Part shown: positions 27,001 through 33,524 of the stretch, in pieces
How the letters are laid out: every line of letters begins with the position of its first letter
How positions within the stretch are numbered: position 1 is the stretch's first letter
NCBI GenBank assembly: GCA_023301005.1
Contig: JALZVK010000088.1
Coordinates: 1 to 36,309, forward strand
Length of the DNA stretch: 36,309 nucleotides
From: Saprospiraceae bacterium
GTDB taxonomy: Bacteria > Bacteroidota > Bacteroidia > Chitinophagales > Saprospiraceae
Direction of reading: 5' to 3'
Made by a program: the position numbers and the translations under genes
Notes under the pieces: model-generated
Database searches by the model: none
Told to the model about the DNA's origin: nothing
What the model saw: only the letters and a program-made list of their open reading frames with translations

Positions 27001-30000
27001 TCAAATGCCACAGGTGATTTTCAAAATCTTCCAAGTGGAAATTATAGCATAATTGCAACTGATGAAAATAATTGTGAAAGCATTGTTACAATTTCTATTG
27101 ACGAACCTACCGAGTTGAATTTGTCTATTACAAATATTACTCAAGCAAGTTGCGCAGGACAAGAAGGTGCGATTCAAGTCAACGCAACAGGCGGAACTGG
27201 AAGCTATCAATATTCAATTCCTAACAACTCTAATAGTTCTGGAAATTTTTCAGGACTGACAGGTGGAACTTATAATGTACAAGTTACCGATGGCAACGGA
27301 TGTACGACTTCAGTCGAAGTTGACATCAACGAACCGAACGCAATTAATGCTTCAGTTGCTCAAATCCAAAATATCAATTGCTTTGGAAATAATAATGGAA
27401 GTGTCCAAATTACAGCAAATGGCGGCGCAGGAACTTTGACTTATATGTTGGGAAATGAGACAAATACAACTGGACAATTTTCAAATTTAACAGCAGGCAA
27501 TTACGGAGTAATTGTAACAGATGATAATAATTGTACTTCGACAATCGCTTTAGAAATTACTCAACCTGATGAATTAATTACCAATATTTTAACTCAACAA
27601 AATGTAAATTGTTTTGGAGAAAATTCAGGTTCCGTATCGCTACAAGCTAATGGTGGCGTAGGTAACATTACATTTACATTAAATGGAAATTCAAATACTA
27701 CAGGTGATTTTCAAAATCTTACAGTTGGAAATTATAACATAATTGCAACTGATGAAAATAATTGTGAAAGCATTGTTACAATTTCTATTGATGAACCTAC
27801 GGAATTAAATTTATCAGTTACAACTGTTACGCAAGCAAGTTGCGCAGGTGATGAAGGTGCGATACAAGTTGATGCCACAGGTGGAGTAGGAGGTTACCAA
27901 TATTCGATTCCAAACAACTCGAATAACTCTGGAAACTTCGCAGGATTGTCAGGTGGAATTTATAATGTACAAGTCACAGATGCCAACGGTTGTACAGCAA
28001 CAGTTCAAGTTGACATCAACGAACCTAACGCACTTAATGCTTCCGTTGACCAAATCCAAAATGTAAATTGTTTCGGAGATAATAATGGAAGTTTCCAAAT
28101 TATAGGAAATGGCGGCGCAGGAACTTTGACTTATATGTTGGGAAATGAGACGAACACAACTGGACAATTTTCAAATTTGACAGCAGGGAATTATGATGTA
28201 GTTATTGCAGATGATAATAATTGTACGTCAACTATTAATGTATCAATTACTCAACCTGACGAACTTATTATTTCAACGACATCAGTAGCAATGCCAAGTT
28301 GTTGGGAAGGAACAGATGGTGCGGTGAATCTTGCTGCAACAGGTGGAACTGGAAATTTAACTTACAGTCTAGCAAGTCAAAATAACTCTTCAGGTATTTT
28401 CGAAAATTTAGAAAATGGAACTTACCTATTTAATGTAGCAGATGAAAATGGTTGTGTGGATCAGATTGAAATTCAAATCACAGCACCGACATCAATTACA
28501 ACTATGATAAATGATATGCAACATATTTCATGCGCAGGTGCGAATGATGGAATTGCAGATTTGTCAGCAATCGGAGGTACGGGAAGTTATACTTACACTC
28601 TAGGAAATGAATCAAATACAACTGGATATTTTGATGGAATTGCAGCAGGAAACTACGTTGTTTTGATTACAGATGAAAATGATTGTGTATCAGAATTAAC
28701 TTTAGATTATAATGAACCGCAATCAATTACTTTTGTAACAATAAACTTACAAGATATAGATTGTAGTGGCGATGCAACTGGATTTGTTCAGTTAGATGCC
28801 AACGGCGGAACAGGAACATTGACTTATACTTTAGGAACGGAAACGAATACCACAGGTGAATTTGAAAATTTGCCAAGCGGAAATTATGCGCTTCAAATTA
28901 CCGACGAAAATAATTGTATCATAACTGACAACATTCAAATCATAGATGCGACACCTATCCAACCGATTGTCGAAAACATTAGCGATGCCAATTGTTTTGG
29001 AGAAAATTCAGGATTGATTGATTTTACAGCGATGGGCGGTGCAGGCGGATTTGAATATACAATTGGAAATGAAACCAACACCACAGGACTATTTGAAAAT
29101 CTTCCTGCTGGATTTTATGAAATCATTTTTACTGATGCTAATGATTGTACGACTAGTATGAATATTACGATTAATCAACCTTCGCCAGTTATTTCTACTG
29201 CGAATGAGATTACGGGAATACATTGTTATGGAGATTCCAATGGATCGATTCAATTAACTGGAATGGGCGGAATTGGTAACTATATTTATTCCCTAAATAA
29301 TGATTCTAACACGACAGGTTTATTTGAAAATCTAAGCGCAGGCGATTACGATTTCGTCATTCAAGATGGAAATGGTTGTGAGTCGGTTACAACATTTACA
29401 CTTACTCAACCTGATGAAATTTTAATTTCAATTATAGATGAAACTCCTGCTGATTGTGCGGGAAGTGCAACAGGTACGGTAACTGTACAAGGTATGAATG
29501 GCGTAGGAACATTTGAATATCAATTAAATAACGAAACGAACACGACAGGGATTTTCGAAAATCTTGCAGCAGGGATTTACGATTTGGTAGTGACAGATGC
29601 GAATGGATGTATAGCTGAAAGGAGTGTTCCAGTTTCTGAAAATAGCGATATAGCAGTAGAGAGTAATTGGTCGATGAATGTCGATTGCTTTGGAAATGAT
29701 AATGGAGAAATTCATGTGGTGGCTGCGAGTATAGCAGGTGCAGTTACTTTTGAATTGGATGGAATAGGTACAATTAGCAGTACGGGAGATTTCGAAAATC
29801 TACCTCCAGGAATTTATAATGTTATCATTACTGATGTCAATAATTGTTCGCTCATTCTTCCTTTCGAAATTACAGAACCAATGGAAGTGAATTTAGAAGT
29901 TACTGCAATTTCTAATATTGATTGCTTTGGAGATGATACTGGAGTTGTCAATTTAAATGCGACAGGCGGTGCTGAAAATTTCACCTATACTATAGATGGA

Positions 30001-30624
30001 AATTCCAATATGATAGGAATTTTTGAAAATCTTTCAGCAGGAACTTTTACTGCGAATGTAGTAGATGGAAATGGTTGTACGCAAATGCAAACTATCGAAA
30101 TCGTTCAACCTGACGAACTTACTATTTCACTTAATGCTTCAACTCCTGACCTCGGTAACGATGATGGAAGTGCGACTTTCGATGGAGTAGGAGGTGTGAG
30201 TCCGTACACTTATTCCATAAATGGAATAGATTATCAGAGTGTAAATATCTTTGAAAATTTGTCAGGAGGTGGTTACGATATTTTCATTCAAGATGCGAAT
30301 GGTTGTATTACACAATCGACATTTACGATAGAAATGCAGACGAGTACATTTACACCTAACAATACAATTACAAGTTTGGATATTTTTCCAAATCCATTTT
30401 CTGAAAATTTATTTTTAGAAATAAACATTACAATAGCGCAGCAATTCCAAATCAATATGTGGACAGTTACAGGACAAGTAGTCTATCAGAATAATGTTGA
30501 TTTGGGACAAGGGAAACATACGATTCCTTTAGATTATGATACTGGAATGGCAGCGGGAGTTTATGTATTGCAAGTGAGTAATCAGGATGGCGAGGTTGGA
30601 TATTTTAAATTAATTAAACAGTAA
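24019..30624 (+). CDS. Secreted M43-type (pappalysin/cytophagalysin-like) metalloprotease with 23 SprB-like repeats and T9SS type A sorting domain
   Basis: Signal peptide; HEVGHYLGLRH zinc motif with downstream MNYMDYVNDNCMNAFTTGQATRM Met-turn; ~77-aa repeats (NCFGENSGSI..GGxGxxxYxLxNxxNTTGxFxNLxAGNYxVxVTDxNNC..xITEP); C-terminal LDIFPNPFSENLFLEI...TGQVVYQ...GVYVLQVSNQDGEVGYFKLIKQ. Confidence 0.92.
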   Translation: MTFKASLWITLLLIPIITFSQQTHRCHSDERMETAFQLDPEYKKALLKEQSQPSTLPSNSQKAMMNIVTIPVHVILVHPPGQPIGTGDNFSLAHVESQIQVLNEDFRRMNADAGNTPSVFPADDSEIEFCLAAFDENGNPTDGITRYGTNDNLDDDEFSIKSATGWDRNLYLNFWVGSGLGGILGWAYLPSTNNLPNATLDGVVVASCTFGGPGFGSCTPYHLGRTGTHEVGHYLGLRHVWGNGGCNSDDNIADTPIQTGSNFGCPNHPDPSCNNGGDMFMNYMDYVNDNCMNAFTTGQATRMNQILNNSRSSLLTAANTKCQSSGVPLTLSISSQTDVTCNGLNDGTITVNATGGSGTFTYSIDGGNGQNSNTFTGVAAGNHVIEVDDGSSTLSITVTITEPDVLFPIVTDQFDVSCFGENDAILTVSAVGGTNNTGPGGYQFSLDNGNYTPNTSFFNLSAGVYTLNVKDENDCISNTSVIINEPSELISFIQNEVGIDCAGQSNGSVEIASIGGNPNYQYSLDQSQYTFNNVFTNLSSGTYFLSTLDDNGCDHQFTFTLAEPNSMVVNISQQTNLDCFGDSNGMIEVNAQGGGSGFQYAINNGGFQSNPIFNNLTGGNYVVTVQDANGCIEVLNTTISEPAELTMNIANQINVNCFGENTGSISVNAIGGSGNLNISMNGTTMTGNSVSFENLSAGNYMILVEDANNCSQLTSVDITQNDEITLFATNTQNVNCNGDNNGQITVESLGGAGDFTYSINGNNQNNNNVFTNLSGGNYTIESTDVVGCVTDIIVTIDEPAELISQVNQQTNIDCFGANNGSVQLSASGGNGTIQFSIGNETNSSGVFNNLPAGNFNAIIFDENNCTETLNLTITEPSEIIAQVANSTSVNCFGNNNGAFEISVSGGNSNYTFDNGMTSNATGIFNNLSAGNYLVTVTDGNNCTTTIESNISQPNQLVTNIANQQNVNCFGENSGSISLQANGGVGNITFTLNGNSNATGDFQNLPSGNYSIIATDENNCESIVTISIDEPTELNLSITNITQASCAGQEGAIQVNATGGTGSYQYSIPNNSNSSGNFSGLTGGTYNVQVTDGNGCTTSVEVDINEPNAINASVAQIQNINCFGNNNGSVQITANGGAGTLTYMLGNETNTTGQFSNLTAGNYGVIVTDDNNCTSTIALEITQPDELITNILTQQNVNCFGENSGSVSLQANGGVGNITFTLNGNSNTTGDFQNLTVGNYNIIATDENNCESIVTISIDEPTELNLSVTTVTQASCAGDEGAIQVDATGGVGGYQYSIPNNSNNSGNFAGLSGGIYNVQVTDANGCTATVQVDINEPNALNASVDQIQNVNCFGDNNGSFQIIGNGGAGTLTYMLGNETNTTGQFSNLTAGNYDVVIADDNNCTSTINVSITQPDELIISTTSVAMPSCWEGTDGAVNLAATGGTGNLTYSLASQNNSSGIFENLENGTYLFNVADENGCVDQIEIQITAPTSITTMINDMQHISCAGANDGIADLSAIGGTGSYTYTLGNESNTTGYFDGIAAGNYVVLITDENDCVSELTLDYNEPQSITFVTINLQDIDCSGDATGFVQLDANGGTGTLTYTLGTETNTTGEFENLPSGNYALQITDENNCIITDNIQIIDATPIQPIVENISDANCFGENSGLIDFTAMGGAGGFEYTIGNETNTTGLFENLPAGFYEIIFTDANDCTTSMNITINQPSPVISTANEITGIHCYGDSNGSIQLTGMGGIGNYIYSLNNDSNTTGLFENLSAGDYDFVIQDGNGCESVTTFTLTQPDEILISIIDETPADCAGSATGTVTVQGMNGVGTFEYQLNNETNTTGIFENLAAGIYDLVVTDANGCIAERSVPVSENSDIAVESNWSMNVDCFGNDNGEIHVVAASIAGAVTFELDGIGTISSTGDFENLPPGIYNVIITDVNNCSLILPFEITEPMEVNLEVTAISNIDCFGDDTGVVNLNATGGAENFTYTIDGNSNMIGIFENLSAGTFTANVVDGNGCTQMQTIEIVQPDELTISLNASTPDLGNDDGSATFDGVGGVSPYTYSINGIDYQSVNIFENLSGGGYDIFIQDANGCITQSTFTIEMQTSTFTPNNTITSLDIFPNPFSENLFLEINITIAQQFQINMWTVTGQVVYQNNVDLGQGKHTIPLDYDTGMAAGVYVLQVSNQDGEVGYFKLIKQ
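25012..30348 (+). repeat. Array of 23 SprB-like repeat units (~76-79 aa each)
   Basis: Units delimited by eye from conserved Cys pairs and terminal EP/QP. Confidence 0.9.
26887..28266 (+). repeat. 690-bp tandem duplication covering three SprB units (units 9-11 and 12-14)
   Basis: 26887-27576 vs 27577-28266: near-identical DNA stretches, e.g. AATGTAAATTGTTT[C/T]GGAGAAAATTCAGGTTCC and GGCGGCGCAGGAACTTTGACTTATATGTTGGGAAATGAGAC, at 690-nt offset. Confidence 0.92.
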
Positions 30625-30640
30625 TGCGACAAGTCGCAAT

Positions 30641-30784
30641 TAATAATTGAAAATTGAGAATTATCGAGTTAACTTAGAACAAAAATTATTGATAATAGGA
30701 AAAATAATAAGCTATTGCTACTCGTTTTAAAACTCTATTGTCGTAAATCAAGTTAACTCGACAATTTTTAATTTTCAATTATTA
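30641..30784. repeat. Intergenic inverted repeat, AATTGAAAATTG/GAGTTAACTT word family
   Basis: TAATAATTGAAAATTGAGAATTATCGAGTTAACTT (30641-30675) vs AAGTTAACTCGACAATTTTTAATTTTCAATTATTA (30750-30784), 32/35 complementary. Confidence 0.88.
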
Positions 30785-30826
30785 AATGCCTATTTTTACA
30801 CATTAAAAAATTTAAATAAAATAAAA

Positions 30827-31549
30827 ATGAAAAAAGCATTATACGTTTTAACTGTCATATCGATAATGATGTTTATGGCAAATGACACACAAGCTCAAAG
30901 AAAAAAGAATAAAAATAAAGCTGCAACAGAAACAACGAACTTAAAAACATTTCAAGATTCCGTTTCTTACGCTTATGGATTTTTGATAGGTAAGCAAATG
31001 AAAGAAATGGGAGAGGTAAATCACGAAGTTGTAAAAATTGGATTAGATGATCAATTTTCCAATAAACCAATTCTTACTGAATCAGAGGCGCAAGACTTAA
31101 TGACACAATCAAGATTGCGAAAAGAAGAAATGGAAAGAAAAAAACAAGAAGAAGTCGGCGCTGCCAATATTGCTAAAAACAAAGAATTCTTAGCTGCAAA
31201 TATTAAGAAAAAAGGAGTCAAAGCAACTACTAGTGGATTACAATATAAAGTATTGAAACCTGCAAGTGGCGCTAGACCAGTTGCTAAAAACAAAGTAAAA
31301 GTTCACTACGAAGGACGTCTATTAGATGGAACTGTTTTCGATAGTTCTTATAAAAGAGGTAAAGCTGCAACCTTCGGATTGAATCAAGTGATCAAAGGTT
31401 GGACGGAAGGACTTCAACTTATGGAGACAGGTGCTAAATACCAATTTTATATTCCTGCTGCACTTGCTTATGGAGTTCGTGGTCAAAGAGGAATTCCATC
31501 TAATTCACTTTTGATTTTTGATGTGGAGTTGTTGGAGATTGTGAAGTAA
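30827..31549 (+). CDS. FKBP-type peptidyl-prolyl cis-trans isomerase
   Basis: KVHYEGRLLDGTVFDSSYKRGKAATFGLNQVIKGWTEGLQLMETGAKYQFYIPAALAYGVRGQRGIPSNSLLIFDVELLEI. Confidence 0.95.
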   Translation: MKKALYVLTVISIMMFMANDTQAQRKKNKNKAATETTNLKTFQDSVSYAYGFLIGKQMKEMGEVNHEVVKIGLDDQFSNKPILTESEAQDLMTQSRLRKEEMERKKQEEVGAANIAKNKEFLAANIKKKGVKATTSGLQYKVLKPASGARPVAKNKVKVHYEGRLLDGTVFDSSYKRGKAATFGLNQVIKGWTEGLQLMETGAKYQFYIPAALAYGVRGQRGIPSNSLLIFDVELLEIVK

Positions 31550-31566
31550 GCACGTTTAGAATTTAT

Positions 31567-31617
31567 AAAAAAAGATACACACTTTTGATTCGTAATGGTC
31601 GGGAGTGTGTATTTTTT
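31567..31617 (+). terminator. Intrinsic terminator after FKBP gene
   Basis: AAAAAGATACACACT...AGTGTGTATTTTTT. Confidence 0.75.
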
Positions 31618-31618
31618 A

Positions 31619-31680
31619 TTTAAGTAGTTAGACAAAAGATATTTCATATAAAACACGTTTTCTATTGTCTAACTACTTAA
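31619..31680. repeat. Perfect 16-bp inverted repeat, AAGTAGTTAGACAA word family
   Basis: TTAAGTAGTTAGACAA (31620-31635) and TTGTCTAACTACTTAA (31665-31680). Confidence 0.88.
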
Positions 31681-31711
31681 GTTCGTAGAAATATTTAAAA
31701 TTAAAAAAAGA

Positions 31712-32434
31712 ATGAATCATCCAAATTATAAAAGAGAAACGAGATACGGTTTACCAGAAGCTGACCAAATTCTATACAATAGAAATTACGTAGTTGGTTA
31801 TTCCTATTATTTCAGGCAAGCCAAATGGGCATTAGAAATAGTTGATTCCGAAGAATCTGAAGTAGAACGAAAAGATCACTTTCGTTCAGATTATAGAATT
31901 CCAGAAAGATTTAGAGCGGATAAAGAAGTCTATGAAGGTTCAGGTTATCATCGTGGTCATCTAGTGGCAAGTGCTAATAAGTTGGAAAGTGAAATCCATA
32001 ATAGTGAGACTTTTTTACTTTCTAATATGTCTCCTCAAAAACCTAAATTCAATAGCGGTATCTGGAAAAAATTAGAAGATGCTGTAAGAAAATTAGACCA
32101 ACAAGAAAGCGTATTTGAAACCTATGTAATATCTGGACCTATATTTTATTTTGATAAAGATGTGATTATGATGGGCGATGAAAATGAAAAAATCAAAGTG
32201 ACTTTACCGATTCCACATGCTTTCTTTAAATCAATTCTGGTAGAAAAAAATACAGGTACGATTAATATGTGGTCTTTTATTATTCCAAATAAAAAGTCGA
32301 GTAAAGAACTAGATGAGTTTTTAGTAGAAACATCTAAAGTAGAAAAAGTATCAGGCTTGTTATTATGGGAGACGCTTCTTGGTACCAAAATGATTAATAA
32401 GAAAAATAAAATATCGAAGATGTGGAAGTATTGA
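31712..32434 (+). CDS. DNA/RNA non-specific endonuclease (NUC1 family)
   Basis: YVVGYSYYFRQAKWALE, GSGYHRGHLVASANK, ETFLLSNMSPQKPKFNSGIWKKLE, VISGPIF. Confidence 0.85.
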   Translation: MNHPNYKRETRYGLPEADQILYNRNYVVGYSYYFRQAKWALEIVDSEESEVERKDHFRSDYRIPERFRADKEVYEGSGYHRGHLVASANKLESEIHNSETFLLSNMSPQKPKFNSGIWKKLEDAVRKLDQQESVFETYVISGPIFYFDKDVIMMGDENEKIKVTLPIPHAFFKSILVEKNTGTINMWSFIIPNKKSSKELDEFLVETSKVEKVSGLLLWETLLGTKMINKKNKISKMWKY

Positions 32435-32673
32435 ATAGAACACGGATGCCGCGGATTGAGCGGATTTTAGCGGATTTTGACGATTAAACTTGTATGGATT
32501 TTACGAGCGACTTTGTATGGACTTTACGATTGAACTTATTTATCAATTTTAAATAAAAAAAACAAAGTCGCTAGTCAAAAAAAAATCAAACAAGTTAGCT
32601 CGAAAAAAATCCATACAAAGTCGCTCGTCAAAATCCGCTAAAATCCGCTCAATCCGCGGCATCCGTGTTCTAT
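32435..32673. repeat. 239-nt element with perfect 49-bp inverted termini, GCGGATTTTA word family
   Basis: ATAGAACACGGATGCCGCGGATTGAGCGGATTTTAGCGGATTTTGACGA (32435-32483) and its exact reverse complement (32625-32673). Confidence 0.95.
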
Positions 32674-32707
32674 CAAAAATCCATTCGACATTTCCTTCCA
32701 AAAACAT

Positions 32708-32715
32708 TACATTTG
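32708..32715 (+). promoter_or_regulatory. Candidate -7 promoter element TACATTTG
   Basis: Exact TAnnTTTG, 4 nt before the 32720 ATG. Confidence 0.5.
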
Positions 32716-32719
32716 CAAA

Positions 32720-33298
32720 ATGTTAAAAGCATCTGCCAAATTTGTATTAAGATTACAAGGATGGTCAGTTAAATCTGAGTATCCAAAAGAAGCATATCGT
32801 TGCGTAATGATAGCAGCTCCGCATACCTCCAATTGGGACGGTTACTTTGTACGAGTAGCATTATGGGTATTAGGTATTCCAGTAAAAATAGCGATTAAAG
32901 ATTATTGGACAAAAGGACCAATTGGTTTCATTACCAAAGGAATAGGATTCTTAGGAATAGATCGAAGTAAAAAAGACCCCAACAAACCTCGAAGAAGCCA
33001 AACCGAACAAATGGCTGATTTTTTTAAAAAATATGAAGAGATTGCTTTAGTAATCGCACCTGAAGGAAGTCGAACCTTGAAAAAGCAATGGAAATTAGGC
33101 TTTTATTATGTTGCTAAAATGGCGAATGTTCCCATCACTTTTGGATATTTAGATTACGAAAAAAAGGAAGCAGGTGTAGGAGGAATGATTATGCCTACTG
33201 ATAATTTAGAAGCTGACATGAAAAAGATAATGGAATTCTACAAAAATATATCTCCTCAAAATCCAGCAAATTATAGCCTAGATGAACGTTATGTCTAA
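32720..33298 (+). CDS. 1-acyl-sn-glycerol-3-phosphate acyltransferase-like protein (PlsC family)
   Basis: APHTSNWDGYFV (HX4D), GIGFLGIDRS, IAPEGSRTL. Confidence 0.88.
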   Translation: MLKASAKFVLRLQGWSVKSEYPKEAYRCVMIAAPHTSNWDGYFVRVALWVLGIPVKIAIKDYWTKGPIGFITKGIGFLGIDRSKKDPNKPRRSQTEQMADFFKKYEEIALVIAPEGSRTLKKQWKLGFYYVAKMANVPITFGYLDYEKKEAGVGGMIMPTDNLEADMKKIMEFYKNISPQNPANYSLDERYV

Positions 33299-33524
33299 TT
33301 GATGACGCTTACCCAAGTATAAATTTATTTTTCAATTCTTACCACAAGTTTAATTCTAATTAAAACTCTAATAGTCACTTCTTTGAAGTGAACTAAGAAT
33401 TTATATTGACGTAACATCAAAATATTTACACTTTAAAATAAATCAAGACATCCTAAACCATAAAGGCTTGTCTTTTGTTTAGACCCTTTAAATTACATTT
33501 TTAAAAAAAAATAATACCTATCTA

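Noticed and set aside
25012-30348. Could the regular DNA repeats be a CRISPR or noncoding satellite array?
   Set aside because: Repeats are in-frame protein repeats of ~230 nt with codon-level divergence; no short identical repeats with unique spacers. No CRISPR array seen in the window.
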